A stretch of 64,000 nucleotides of DNA, taken from positions 2,356,001-2,420,000 of the forward strand of contig JAHRHY010000004.1 in the NCBI GenBank assembly GCA_019671135.1, in the 5' to 3' direction. Positions 11,591 through 25,284 of the stretch are shown piece by piece. The stretch's first letter is position 1. Each line of letters starts with the position of its first letter. The notes below the pieces were generated by a model. The model did no database searches and was not told the origin of the DNA. It saw only the letters and a list, made by a program, of their open reading frames with translations. A program made the translations under genes and the position numbers. Origin of the DNA: Linnemannia hyalina. Lineage: Eukaryota > Mortierellomycota > Mortierellomycetes > Mortierellales > Mortierellaceae.

Positions 11591-14500
11591 ATGCGCTCCT
11601 TTACTGCTGAGGTAGCCTGCTACCTCTTGACCTGCCTAGTCGTCATCCTCTGCAAAACATCCCTTGTTGTCGACGCACATCCCATCCACCTCTCAAACAC
11701 TCAGTCATCACATACCCAACAACAACAACGTAGACAACTAGCAATCAACGCCGCACTCACATCCGCAGGACCCGCACTCCCTTCTCCTACTTCAACAGCC
11801 ACGACAACAATTATACAAAAGCCTTTGATTCAAATCATTGCACCCAATGTCACCCTCTTTGCGGCACTGGACATCCCTCCTACTTCTCCGCAACCCTCCT
11901 CTCCATCCGCTCCATCTTCTCCTGCCGGCGGAGAGATTGACCCCGGCAGCAGCAGTACACCACTTCTCCTCCCGACGGCCAGCCTGACCCTCGAGCCCAG
12001 CCAGATCTATCATGTGAACGATACGTTGATTTTTGGCGCAGGAGGATCGGAACCCTTGACTGTAATGCCAATGACCATGATAATGAGAATAGATGCATGT
12101 GCTTTTTTTTTTTTTTTGTTTTGGTTTTGTTTTGTTTTGTTTTGTTTCGAACGGGGGTCTCTCCTGCTGCGATTGCTGCTTTTGGGCTTTTTACCATCAA
12201 AGGGGGTGTTTGCTGTTCGTCCGTTTGTATTATTTGTTCAATGTTGCGACAACAGGTTGGACGACGACTCCAATAGAAGATTCTTTGTTATAATACTCCT
12301 TTTTTTTAGGCAGTGTGCGTGTGCCCCACCACTCTTTTTTTTTTGTCCTCTCTCACTCCCCTGCTCCCCTACCTTCCATCTTTTCACCCACCTCACATCT
12401 CTTTACCTCAGCACTCTTACTCACACATCTCTTTGACCTCTTTTTTTTTATCCGCGTCGGGAATAATAGGGTGTTTTGATCGAGTGGACTATCGGATGTG
12501 ACCTGAGCACCAAGTTTCCCATTTACCCGCCAACCGACAAACCATGGATCGCCTTTATCTCCTCCTCCCTCTTGTACAACAACACCAAATCTCACACGAA
12601 CAACGACGACGACGATTACAGCGACGACGAGGATGTCTGCGATGTCACAACGCTTATTGCGATCGTCCAAGCTATCTCGGAGGAGGTTACAGGCGTCATT
12701 ATGTACCAGGATAGCAAATCCAAGGTCACGTACGAGGAGTTGAGGCAACAGACAGAGGTTGCTATTAGGGACCTTGCTGGATTATCGGCAGGCATGGATC
12801 AAGAAAGAAGAGGCGTGATGGTTGCTTCTCCTTTGACAAGTGGTGTTGTTACTAAGCGGGCTTCACCAGCACAGGCGGGAGGAGTTACAAAGGAGCAACT
12901 TTCGGCGGTCATCAAACGGCAGCGAGCAAGAAAAGACTTCAACAAGAACCAAACCACCTCGACAGCCAAACTTGCCACCCTAGGAGAATCGCCCTACATC
13001 CTGGACGTCCAGCCACCGACAGATCCTACACCGACTGACGACAGTGGTATTAACAGCGAAGGGCCTCAACCATCTTCAGAAACCTTCCCATCAGCGCCAA
13101 CCCCAACACCAGCAGCAGCAGCAGGAGTCCCTTCAATTGGAGTCCTGGCGATGGGCGACGCGGCGTTGATCAAGATCCTTCAGGATAGCACCAAGATCAC
13201 AGGCGAGTCGGTGATTGCTCAACTCACGTTCGCCAACAATGCAATCGGACCCCATCAATTGCCGAGTAACCCTATTAGTCCACCGACTCCGACTGCGGGG
13301 GCTGAACGGCCGGCGGCTGATCGGTCTCTGGGGCTCTTCTTTTGGATTATCTTGGGGTCTGTTGTCTTGATTGTTGGTGTCTGGTAAGTTTTGTCTCCCC
13401 TTTTGCGTTTTCAGAAGGATATCCTTTAATCTCAAAAATGCAGACCTGCTGGATGGCTGACTCAAATAATGCATTATGCAACTTTATTTTTTTTAACCTC
13501 CTTAGGGTCGGATTCGGAGTGGTGGAGGCCCGTTCGCTTGCAAGAAGGCGACAGCAAATTGCGCTCGACAGTGTGAAACGGCGCACGGTCGATCAGAAAG
13601 TCTTGGATACCTACAAAATTCGCGTCTTCAAGGAGGACGATATCACATACTCGGATGATGATGACGACAATGACAATGATGAGGGCGACAAGGGAGGGAT
13701 GTCTTCAAACACTCAACCCCGGCAAAAGGAGGAACAGTACCAGGATCTAGAAAAGGGAGGCGAGGGTCCGAACGCTGCTCCAAAGGATACTGTCTATGAC
13801 GACAAGGACTTGTATCGAGGAGCTGAGCAGCAGCAAGCCAAGGCGCAACGCGTTTATGCACGTGCGGATTTGGCAGCCCTCCGACTCGTAGCGACCGACC
13901 GCGGGAGCTATGCAGGATCGACCATCAACTCTCCGGCCCTCGGTCGCAGGAGTGGGTCCTTTGATGAGACTGTCTATGGTGGTCTGGACTCTGCTCGTTT
14001 TCGACGTGGGTCCATGCCTGGATTCTTCTTTTGGGAACGACGCCCTTCCCTGAACGCGACATTGGCGTTGAATCGAGATGAGCGGTGTAGGAGTTGGGCT
14101 GAGAGTGGGGCGGATATGTTTGATTATGGTGGGGAGAGTGAGTCTGAGTATGGGTATGATCAAGAGCAAGGGTACAAGTCTCATGCGCAGCAGGGGTGGG
14201 CGGATCTGCAGGCTGAAACGATCAAGGGCTTGGATGCTGTCAAGTGTAAGGAGGTCAAGGCTGCTACTATTGTTGTGCCTGCGGCTGGTGTGATCGCGGA
14301 GACGGGCAAGGTGGAGATGTTGGAGGTTGTGGCTCCTGCACTGAGGAGAGGTTCTGTCCCGTCGCTGAATGTCACCCCTGCTGCCACGCCCAGCCGTGAC
14401 ACCTTTGCGAATACTGCTTTACCAACTTTCCCTGCTGCCTCTGCAAGACGTGGCAGCGGAGCGACCCTGTTGGCTCAACAACCCGCCCTCAAACACAAGA

Positions 14501-16056
14501 GCCGGTTCATCCTCCCCCGCAAGATCGACACTGACAAGCTGCCTACCGTCTCGGTTGTCCACTCTGGCGAAGTCACCTCCCCTACCACCTACGGTTGCGG
14601 CAACGGCGAAGGCAGTATCAACTCTGCGGGTCCAAGCACTGCGGGATTTCTTCCACCTGCAGGTTGGGGTGGGGAGCGTAGACGGTCGAGTCAGGCCACG
14701 GTCGCAGTTCCTGATAACGGACGTGGAGTCGCACAGCCTAACTGGATTGGGCCTCGTGGACAGCGGTTGCGGAGGTCTTCTTTGCAGGTTCAGCGAATGG
14801 GATCGCCTCCTCTTGCGTCTGCGTCTGAGAGTGAGGACGACTTGGGGAGCGAGGGTGAGAGTGGGCAGAGTGATTTGGATGACGGACGGGGTGTAGGTAC
14901 TGTTGCACGAGCGAAAACTGCTGCTGTTTCTCAAGGCTTGAGGAGGACTTCTCAACAGGTTCACAGGATCAGTTTCGAGAAACTCTCGTCCATCACACCA
15001 CCACCACTCATGGAAGTCCCACTTTCTTCCAAAACAGCATCTGGCAAAGACAGGAGCAGGAAACATGAAGAGATCATCAGCTCAATATCGGACCACAAGA
15101 CGCGTTTCTCTCTCATTGGAATCGACCTCTCCGACATCTACTCCCCGACCACAGGCGAGTTCTCGAGACTCTCCCTGGACGCCGACCGGTTTATGCTCCC
15201 CCACATCGACACCAAGCACAATCGGTCCCGTTCTGCACGTCAGAAAGCCAGTGAAAGCGATCGCGAGCAGCAAGTCGAACAGCTTCAGGATTCAGATTCC
15301 AGTAGTTTTGGAAGCCGCCGGAGTAGTCGCAGTCAACGATCTAGCGCCGACTCCGCCTCCAGTGGACATAAACGACATGGGAAGGAACTCACCAACAACA
15401 CTATGGCCACCTCCATCAGCGCCTCTACCACCGATACCTCCACGTCTACATCAACAACATCCACCGGAGGAGGGCCAACAAGACGCAGTAAAGGAGCAGC
15501 AACCTCAGGAAAACAACGGAAGCGCCGCTACGACCCCTGCGCAATCTGTATAGAAGAATACGAAGTCGGGGACAAGTTACGTGAACTGCCTTGTAAGCAC
15601 TTCTTCCATTCCCACTGTATCGATCCCTATTTCAAGGATTACCATGGGATCTGTCCCGTCTGCAAGCGGGATTATTCTGAAGGTACTACTGCTTGATCCA
15701 TCTCCCTTTGTATTTTTTTCTTACTCTTGCATGGTTTTTTTTTTTGTCATTCTACATTTTTTTTTTGCATGGTTTATGGCGAGGGGAGGACAAGGGGGGA
15801 TTTTTTTGATAGTGAGAAGGAAAACCCTAACAAAAAGCTCTCTTCTACCCCACCCTTTACTGTTTTGTTCTTTTTGCAAAACATAATAGCTGGAAATATG
15901 TCGCCGAATGCAAGAAGGCAGGCATCAAGGGCATCCCTGAGAGTCGAACAAACCTCAGGCTTCGCGTCGTTCCTGGCGCCCCTGGCCATGTTCGCCACGG
16001 GCGCCTCGGGTGTTCATTATTGGTATGCTGCTGAAGCCAGCATGCACATGATTTAA
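11591..16056 (+). CDS. Membrane-anchored RING-H2 ubiquitin ligase (PA-TM-RING-like)
   Basis: Four exons: 11591-12061, 12470-13383, 13506-15682, 15890-16056; 1242 residues. It starts with a signal peptide (hydrophobic core ACYLLTCLVVILC, then a likely cut near VDA-HP). A luminal domain follows up to residue ~440, with acidic and Asn-rich insertions; the part GVLIEWTIGCDL...PWIAFISS resembles protease-associated (PA) domains but weakly. A single transmembrane helix lies at about 445-467 (FFWIILGSVVLIVGVWVGFG), followed by basic residues, so the long tail is cytosolic. The tail is mostly disordered and carries a C3H2C3 RING near residues 1139-1182 (CAICIEEYEVGD, CKHFFHSHCI, CPVCKRDY). The last intron (donor GTACTA, acceptor ATAATAG) is inferred; without it the protein ends 5 codons later at 15696. 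Likely role: substrate ubiquitination at Golgi, endosome or vacuole membranes. Confidence 0.85.
12062..12469 (+). other. Long T-rich intron
   Basis: At 408 nt this is about four times the usual intron in the window. It contains a run of about 15 T followed by several TTTTG units. The donor is GTAATG and the acceptor ATAATAG; removing it joins PLT to GVLIEW in frame. Confidence 0.75.
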
Positions 16057-16301
16057 AAAAAAAAGTTACCCAAAAGAGATAAAAAACATATGAATAAAAA
16101 AGATGAAGGATCTTAATTACAGAAAAGCTTTTATGTTGAGAATGACGATTTTGCCTCCCCCTTTTTTTTTTTATACTTTGCGTTTATGAAGAATGCTATT
16201 TTTTGTAACGTATGGTATGTTGAATAAGTGGTGGTGGATGGGAGGGGGAAGGGGGGTTGGCCCTATTTTTGTATCTTGGCGCGCGTATAGGTGCGCTGGC
16301 T

Positions 16302-19300
16302 TTATGAAGCAATCTGTTGCTTCTTGGCGAGGGAGACAAGGGCCGAGAAGTTTGGTCCAGCAGGGTTACTGGAGTCATTTTTGTGAGAGTTTTGAAAGGG
16401 AAACATGGGTCAGTATACGTTGAAGTTTGACGAAAGAGCAGTGGGGCGCGGCAGATGTGAAGTGGAACAGTGGTAAAAGAAAGAGTGTTCTTACCAGATG
16501 TCTCTGAAGACACCGTCGGGCTTGTTCAACAACGCAATAGGGGTATCTACAAAGCGCATAACGAATTTAACAAAAAAAATGAAATGGTCAGTATCAATAT
16601 CCTACGCTGTCACCCATCCTCAATCAGAGTTCCCCAACAGAAACACGACCCTTCTTCCCCCCCCCCCCCTCCCACACCCCCAAACTTACCAAACTCGACG
16701 ACCTTGCCATGATCAAGCACCAAGATCCGGTTATGCCGCGCAACAATCTGGTCCAACCGATGGCCCACAGAGATCACAGTCGCTGATTTCAGTTCCTGGA
16801 TCACAATCTGATCAATCCGCTGGGCCGTCAAGTCTGTCACCTTTGCAGCACAGTTGTCGAGAACCACGACGTTGGACCGTTGGACTAGTATCCGTGCAAG
16901 ACTCAAAAGTTGACGCTCATTCGTGTCCAGTTCTACGCGCGTGTCGCCGTCATCTTCATCAAAGTCGTTGTCTTCGTCGTCGGACGTTTCGATATGGCCG
17001 AGGAGTTCCTGCTCGGGGTCATCATTCAAGAACTCGGCAGTGTTAAAGTTGGTTCCTGCTCCCGCTCCCGCTCCTCCAGAACCCTCGAGGGAAGCCCGGA
17101 GGCGGCGTCCAGATGTGGCACTGACGGTAGCCGGTGTACGATCCTTCTTGTCCTTACCCTTGTTCAGGGCAGACGCAGGGATAGGACGGCTCCGTCTAAA
17201 GAACCGCTTCGCATACCGTGGGATCCTTCTCGAACTCGTCGTTCCTGCAACCACTGATCCCAACAGTCCATTTCCTGCAGGAGACAAGTTGGCAGTCGAG
17301 GCGGTCATGAGCTCAGTGTCGAGTTTAAGTCGCTCGTTCAAGAAACAGATCCGGAGGACTTCATTCAACTCTGCATCCTCGTGTTCGCCACGAGGGTCGA
17401 GGTTGAACCGCACAGTGCCCGCAAAGACTGTTCCGCGCTGGGAGAGGTACGAGAAGCGGGATCGCAGATCGTACAAGCCTAATTGAGAAATATCCAGTCC
17501 GTCGACGGTGATCGAGCCCAGGTCGGGGAGGGGGGTTCCCTGCGAAGGTTTGGCCTTACCCAAGGAGGCGACACGACCCAGAGGTGTCTTGGCGTAGAAG
17601 GAAGACGAGGAAACGAGAGTAGACTTGTTGGACGAAGAAGTGGTAGACGACGAGGATCCATTCGTGGTAGCGTTTTGAGCAGCACGAGCTGCACGGATAC
17701 GATCCTCCTCTGCAGAATCCCACATGCGGAACAAACTCTGGATAAACGTGCTCTTGCCAGACTTGGACTGGCCCACAACTGCAACCTTCTCTCCAGGGAG
17801 GATCGCGCAAGTCACAGGCCCAAAACCAACTGCCTCTTCAGTCGCATATCCACTAGCGGCGGCAGCGCCGCTCAGTGAATTAGTATCCTGGCTATCATTC
17901 TTGAAAATCGAGGTCGGCCCTGCAGGCGCCCCCGAACTAGGCGGCAAGGGTGGCAGGGGTGCATCCAGTCGTCCAGTATCCATCGCTTCAGGAGGAATCA
18001 TCTGATCTAGAGCTGCCAACTGATCCATGGGCTGTTCTGCGGGTGGTACAAAAGTAGTCGTCGACAAGAACGTCGACGACGGCTGGGGGAGAGGGACCAA
18101 GGTCGCATCAGTGTCAGATGTCAAATCGACGCCTGCATTCCGACCAACAGTTCCATAGGGTGCAACGGTCAAATGACTGCTGGCCTGGCTGATGTTGGAG
18201 GAGACAGTGTTGGCTGCAGAGACTGCAGTGTTGGTCCGAGTTGAGTTAGTGTGATCTAGAGGTGCCGATTGTGAAAGTTCGTTGACTCGGGCAGGGATAC
18301 TGGGGTTGGAGCCGAGCACGGCGTCCAGTCCTGGTCTTTGATTGACAGCGGCGTTCTGTGGAGGTCTGCTAAGCGTCTCTGCAAGGGGCGCGGCTCTGTT
18401 GATATTCTTGAGGTGCACAGTTCCCGAGGCAGTAGTAGTACCATGAGGAGCCTCAGCGCGGCTGCAAGAGTAATTGACAAACTCGACGGCGCCACTGTGA
18501 GGCCATGCGGCTGGTGGCTGCTTGCTATCGACCCTCCGAGGAGCCTCCTTGTTATCAGGGCTATCCAGTTCATGGATATACCGACGAGTGCGCTCAAGCG
18601 CCCACTGGAGACGGTTCCGAATGCGACCAAAACCCAGCAGACTGTCCAGAGCCTTATCACTGAACTGCAGCGACAAGTAAAGCGAAAGACCCATCAACGC
18701 AGGATCCAGATCCTCAATTTGTTTCAAGACTAACACCGCGACCGAGAAGGGGATGAAAGCGCTCAGGAGCTCAACCTTCCAATGCAACCAACGGTCGGCA
18801 CAGGATCCAAAGTACACGGTCTTGAGGTACAGCTCTGACTGCGCAATTCCAGACTTGATCGCACGACGCTCCAATCCATAACCACGGATAGTCGCCAGGC
18901 CACGGAAGGTATGTTTGAACTGGTCCTTATCCATCCGATCAGCACGAATCGACATCCGGTGCATCTCCTTTGAAAGACCCAACCCCAAAAGCGCCACGGA
19001 GCTCAACATGCACAAGACCACAACGACAGGGACCAAGACAAAGGGCTGAACCCAAGCCAGGACCAAGATAATCAACAGCGCCGCCAGGACGTCCGATGAG
19101 AACTGCCAGAACTCCTTGGCGAGCTTGACATCCAACCCACTAAGATCCCGCATGAAACAATCCTTGATCCCGTTGATGGTACCCTTGGTAAACAGACCAC
19201 CAACATCGCCAGCCATCGACGTCGCTGCCTTGACAGCGTTGGCCTCAAAGACCGAGAGACGTGCGAGAGCCACGCTGTGGAGGAAGCGCATGTAGACTCT

Positions 19301-22300
19301 GTCGGCTCCGGTGTAGGCACCCGATCTCAAGAAGAACGCGTTTCCAATCACAAAGAAGGCGCGAATTCCTGCAAGGGCAATAAAGATCCAGAGATAGTCC
19401 AATCCTGTCATGAACGAAGGCTCATCGTCCTCCGGTAACAAGTTCCGATGAACCTGACGGTCATGGATGGTATGGCGCAGGGGAACGCCACCATCCCAGG
19501 CCTCGTTCTCAGCCCAGAGACCCAACCATCCAATGCGGATCACAAAGAATGCCTGACTCAGGAACAAACTCATAAACGCCGAAGCCAAGAACAGGACGGT
19601 GCCCAATGAGACAATGTAGGTGCCAAAAGTCGACCAACCAACCCGGAATCCAGCTGCAGTTTCACGGCTCATCGTCGAGTCCAGATCATCATAGTCGCTC
19701 AGGTTGCTCATCTTGTTGACAGGCAGGTTGGTGCTCTTTGCAGATCGAAGGTCCTGGAGAGGAGCGTTTACGGGTGCTGTTACAGGTCCTGTTCCAGCGG
19801 GGGTGCTGTTACTGGGCAAAGACTGTTGAGGGAACTGACCCAAGTTGGCAGGGACAGTGGCTCCAGAGATGATGGTGGTAGGGATGGTAGACGAGCCAGG
19901 GGCTTGACGGATCCATCCCTGGGTGAGCACCTCACGAACAGAGCCGTGTCCAAGAATAATTCCTTGATCCAGTCCAACAACATAGTCAACATCGTTTAAG
20001 TACGTCTTGACATGAAGCTGGTTCGACACCACAATTCTTGTCTTTCCCTGCGTAATGGGCCCCAATCTAGTAGCAATAAAAAGTGATTGTTGTTAGTACA
20101 CGCAAGAGAAAGCATGCTTTCTAGTTCACTGTTTGTGTGAGGGGATACTTACATGCAGTTTTTCCAGATAAAGTTGCGGCTCCTGACATCGACAAAGCTC
20201 AGGCAGTCATCCATCAAGATATGTGACACGTCTGAGTAAACCGCGCGGGCCAAGGAAATACGCTGCTTCAGTGACATCGACCACACAACGTTCTACAATC
20301 ACAAGTAAATGGCGTTGGTTAGAAATTAACGTTTTGTACACAAGAACATAAAATACATAAATAAAAACAACGAAGTGAAGGCTCACCTTGTCACCGATGA
20401 TGGTCATGTCACCATTAGGAAGTCCCTGCAACTCATCCTCAAGAACACAAGCCCTCAAAACCTCCGGATACCGTTCCTCATCCAGCATAGTTCCAAACAA
20501 GATCGTATCCCGAATAGTACTACGACCAGTGCTGTTTCCCGAGATACTACCACCACCACCAATCTCCAGCCATGGGTCCTGAGCAACATAGGCAACATCG
20601 CTACCGTACCCCTGTTTCCCATGGTAGTAATCCTTGCGGGGCAGATAAATCTTTCCAGTGGACCGGGTCATCTCGCCAATCAGCGCCAACAACAAAGCAG
20701 ACTTGCCCGATTTCCTGGTTCCGGTCACCAACGAGATCTGACCGGGTGGGAAGGACAGGGTGACGTTCTTCAACACAAAGTCGGTCCCGGCAGCAAAGGC
20801 TGCGGTGTTGGGTTTGTGTTGTCCAATGCCATAGTTGGGCCGTCCTGGGTTCTGGCTGTAGGTATTCTCCGGGGGTGTGGGCAAAATGTATCCAAAGAGT
20901 GAGAGTGTCCGCACAATCCAATTGCCAGAAGGGCGACGACCAGCCTTATTTGTAGCACCGTTGTTTTGATGATGGCGAACATCGTCGTCGTCTTGATCTG
21001 GTTCGTCGACAAATAGAAGATCATTAGGGTGGACTGCGGGTTTGGCCACGGGCCAGACAAAGGACGCGTTGACAAAGCCGATGATGGGGATGTTGGCTCT
21101 CCTGGCCATCTCCCGGTCCCGAATCACGGCAGTGTCGCGCTCGTTCTCCTCCTCGCACAAAAAGTCGTTCACTCTGACCATTGCGTCCAGCATCTCCCTG
21201 AGTGAAATCATGACCGACGGCAGGGACTATAGAAGGTAATTAGAAATATCGAGAATTGAGTCGAGATAGTCCTCCGTACATATTCCAAGTGTTGTGTGAA
21301 CGACGAACAAGATACGTACGTTAATGGCGCTCGTCTGAATGTCGACCAGGATTAATGTAGTGAACAAGATCGCAGGCGTAAGGATCTGTCCAAAGTAAAG
21401 CGAATAGAACGCAAGGACAACCGTCATGGCAAACGCGTGGATGAGATCTCCTCCAAGGGGCACAGAGATGAGCGTCATGACTGGCTGAGAAGTCTTTGAA
21501 TCATGCTTGCGATCCTCCTCCCGAGCTCTGTGGATCTTGTTGATCAGAATCTCTTCCCATCCCAAGTACTTGATCGCTTTCAAGTTGGCGAAGAACTATG
21601 TACGCACACAAAAAAGGGCGTGATTAATAACGTCGTAAATAGTGAATTTACTTTCATGCACGCCATTTTTCAATACAGAGAGCCCACTTTCTTTCACTTA
21701 CATCTGAAGCAAGGGCATCACTTCTCTCCATCCTGACAGAGGCAGGGTCAAATCGGCCAGAAAAGAGGAAGCTGGCAAGGGCAGAGATAGGGTACCAAAA
21801 GACCACAGCGACAGCAGCAGCCCAGGCAGAATGTCCGATATATCCGTACAGTTGGATCGTCGCAATGATGACCATGATGGGGTAGATCATCAAGTAAAAC
21901 GCGCTCTTCCAGCCCTGTCCAATACGCTTCGCATCCATGCTCATGAGGTCTATGTTTTCAAAGTTGAATGTATGCAAGAGCGAGCAGTTAGTACCTGGCA
22001 GGTAGTTGGGCAGAGTCAAGACACACACCTTTAGTACAAGGATAGTACCTGTGATCTCGTAGTCGTGAGGGTCCATGTCCTTGCGAAGCGACATTTTCTC
22101 ATAAATCAGTCCACTTGTCATGCCCATTGCCTTTGTAGCGAGCCTTTGTCCCATGTGCAATCCACGCTGCAAAACTAATGGGAACATAACGCAACGATAA
22201 GAAGGTTAGCAATCCAGTCATAACGATATGTTCAAGGAGCATATATGCATAGGTCCCACTATACACAAACAAAAACATGCCTGCAGAACGGACGACAATG

Positions 22301-24017
22301 GATGCCAAAAGGGCAGCAACATAGAAAAGCGCCTCATTGCGGTTGTAGGTGGAAAGATCCTGAGCGAACGAAATAATCTTGAAGACGACGAAGGGAGGGA
22401 CCATACTGAGACCCACCCATGCCAACCCCCACAAGAACTGCAGAGCCAGCTGGAGGCGGAACAAACTCAGCATCGTGACAAACACCGTTGCCTTCCTATT
22501 TTTTTTTTTTTTTTTTTTTTTTTGGAGCGCAAGTAAGAATAAAAACGTTTCTCGTTAGATAAGGTACTGAATTACAAAGCTCGCGTCCTTTGTTTGCCAA
22601 ATGAGAACTAACCTGTTCTCCAAGTACTCCTGAAAGACGATTTTGATCCTGAGCGCATTGTCCATTGCCCAGACGTCAGTCTCCTGAAGCTTTCCGGTGA
22701 ACGACTTGATGACCATTGAGTGCAACCAAGTGAAAGCAATCCTGGCGTAAAGCGACGAGCGCGTCTCTGGCGAGATAACCTATGTTGCGAGAGAAAAAAA
22801 AACGAGTTGAGATTGAAAAAAAAAAGTGATTTTCAGTTAACCAAGTACGATTACATCATCTCACGCACGCCACGCCTTTGGCACCATTCTGCATTCCTTT
22901 AGTTTTTCCGTCCAACAAGTCCAGCAAAGACCTCCTCTCCTTTTGCTACACTCAATGCCCTCAAAAAGGTTAACCGCTCAACCAAAACGACATTAAGGAC
23001 TTACCCCACGGGATCGCTTATCCGGTCCTTTCATAGGCTGAGGTGGGACCAATGGTTTGGTGGCAAGGGTCAGGGCCAACATGCAGCCAGAGATGGCTGC
23101 TGAGAGCCCAGAGATTTGGTCATCCAAGGTCCAGAGTCCGATGGGCCGTCCAAAATCGTTCAGCAAAAAGTGCATCAATCCTGCGCCTGCTGTTGTGAGA
23201 TAGATGAGATCCAGGTGTGTAACCAATCTGTAGGGGTTTGACAGGCGAGGGTGGAGGAGTGACACTGTTGAAAGGATCGATGAATACAACTAATGTTTTT
23301 TTGACGGGACAGTAACGAAAAAAAGAAGGTTAGATGGGCGAGGGGTCTGACGACCGTTCCCTATTTTATTTCCTAAGTATTTGACCAGCTCAAAAAATAA
23401 GCAACTGGAAGAACAAAAAAAGCACTTACCCAAACGATGCCATGCATAACAGGCAACCATAGCGGCCAATCCTGATCAATCTCACTCCTTTCATTGTTCA
23501 TCGACCACAGCTCCTTTAACCCCTTTCCTTTCGTAGGGACCCCAGGTCCAGTCTGACTCTGCTCCTCCAATTTCCGAAACGCCAAATAGGCAAACAGCAC
23601 AATCTGAGAATAGGCGCCAACACAGCGGAGGATGGCCAAGGGAAAAGTCCGCTTGGGCTTGATGAGCCTGAACTGGTTCGTATCTTCCCCGTCAATGTCG
23701 AGCTCGGACTGACTCTCGCCCTGGACAACCACTTCACTTGAGAAGCGATTGAACATTCGTCTACGATCCTGTCGGCCACATTCTCCTGCGATGACGGACA
23801 GGGATGAGAAGAGGATGATGCACGTCGGGATCAGTTGTAAGAGACTATGGAGTGAAAGGGGTGTTGTAAAATAATAGGTAAGATGGGTCGAAGTTGACTA
23901 TCGTTGTTGTTGTTGTTGTTGGAATGTGTGCCAAGGGACACAAAAGTAGAGAGGTATGGGTTACCTGTCAGTGATACAGACCCCAGTACCGTCAGGGGTG
24001 CAGGTCCACGGCACCAT
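16302..24017 (-). CDS. ABCC-type full ABC transporter with degenerate nucleotide-binding domains
   Basis: Thirteen coding exons: 23965-24017, 23430-23844, 23005-23289, 22613-22779, 22260-22495, 22049-22174, 21702-21949, 21320-21595, 20387-21226, 20153-20292, 16690-20066, 16495-16546, 16302-16368; about 2093 residues (usual ABCC length 1300-1600). Order: N-terminal membrane domain, TMD1 (SPETRSSLYARIAFTWL lead, ITDLMSMDAKRI), NBD1, TMD2, NBD2 and the typical ABCC tail (VVEFDTPIALLNKPDG). NBD1: Walker A GTRKSGKSA (~766), signature region WSMSLKQ instead of LSGGQ, Walker B ILMDD, and SNQLH where the switch His is usual. NBD2: Walker A GQSKSGKST (~1690), signature DTNERQ, Walker B VVLDN with Asn in place of the catalytic Glu, switch His present (VGHRL). 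NBD2 also has three long low-complexity insertions. Exon 5/6 splice is uncertain: GTGTAT/GCAG is an alternative. Substrate unknown; vacuolar or plasma membrane expected. Confidence 0.85.
22499..22523. repeat. 25-nt T run in ABC transporter intron 4
   Basis: An uninterrupted run of about 25 T on the + strand, immediately upstream in transcript order of the exon beginning at 22495. On the transcribed strand this is poly-A, so it does not serve as a polypyrimidine tract. Confidence 0.85.
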
Positions 24018-25284
24018 GACAGTTGTGAGATATTATTAGTTTTTTTTTTTTGTTGAAGTTGTTGGTGTTGGTGTGTGCCTTCCCTTGTGTTGTTGCTGTC
24101 GAGTGTCGTGGGGGAAGAAGAGCGGAAGATGATGATGCTTCGAGAGTTCCAAACTGCGCCCTATTGGAGATGAATGAGTGTGTGGATGATGAGTGGTGAG
24201 GGTATGCAATGGAGCCAGAGAGGAGAGAGGTGAAGGAGGTGTGGAATAGGGAGAGAAGAGAAGAGAGAGAGAGAAAAGGTAGGCGTGTGAAGTGTGAAGA
24301 AAAAATAAAAATATGTGAGCGGAGACGTTGAACGCTTTGGCGAGGACGGTTTGAGGAGAGGGATGAAGCGAGATCGAGAGCCATGAGAGCAGTGGAAAGA
24401 AAAAAATAATAAACAAAGCAAAGCGAACTTCTACGCTAAGCACGCAAAGGCATGAATAAAAAGGGAAGAGGCGCACAGGGGATGAGACAGAGCCTCCCAT
24501 GGGTCGATAGTCTCACATATCGACGACATCAACTACCACGCTACCCATCGACTTGCATCGTCATCGTGCACCTCCTCTACAACTGCGCTCTCCTTTCTTT
24601 GTCCCGGACTAAAACAAACAGAACAGCCATCACAACCATTTTGCAGTCTTTGTTGTCAAGGGCTGTGCCATGAAGACAAACGAGAGGCAAATCGGCACAC
24701 CTGCAGTCTACTCCGTTCAATGACGAACTGAGGCATGTGGTCCATCTCGGCCAATGCTCTGCGCAAGCGCCACCACACCGCCACACTCCTCCCCATTCCT
24801 CAACCCACCCTCTCTCGCTCACACCCCGCATGGCATGATTGACAGTAGCAGAGTGAAGATCTCCTCTACAGCGCGACTTTTAATATCGTTCTTCGTTTAA
24901 ACTTTTTTTTTTACTGCTCCCTTTTTTGATGCGCCATGGTTGCAGGCCACTTCTGTCCATGTGCCACACCTGATAACAAAAGTCGCCAATTATGGAACCA
25001 TTTTTTCCAGAAACAGTTAACCTCACTCCTCCTGGACAAAGGATGCTCTACCCAAACAATAATGCCTCTTTCAAATAGTCGCTACAATGCTCATTCATTA
25101 CTCACACACAATGATGCTCCATCCATATTTGAAGCGGCAGCACAAAAAGCCCCCCATCCCCCCTGAATTGACACCAACCGGAATGGCGATCAATTGACTG
25201 TTCAAAATTAAGGTCATCTGGAACACAACCACTCATATTCAACCAGTCTAATCGTCATGTTTATTTTTGATCAAGAATAGACTT
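24018..25284. other. Intergenic region upstream of the ABC transporter gene
   Basis: 1.27 kb between two minus-strand genes. It should contain the promoter of the transporter gene (near 24018-24500, GA-rich on the + strand and so CT-rich in the transcript sense) and the 3' flank of the Doa10-type gene. I see no gene; the frames present are short and match nothing I recognise. Confidence 0.55.

Noticed and set aside
21950..22048. Open reading through the ABC transporter intron at 21950-22048
   Set aside because: There is no stop, but GTACTA donor, a perfect TACTAAC branch site and ATAG acceptor give ITDLMSMDAKRI, which matches ABCC proteins; the unspliced reading inserts 33 foreign residues.
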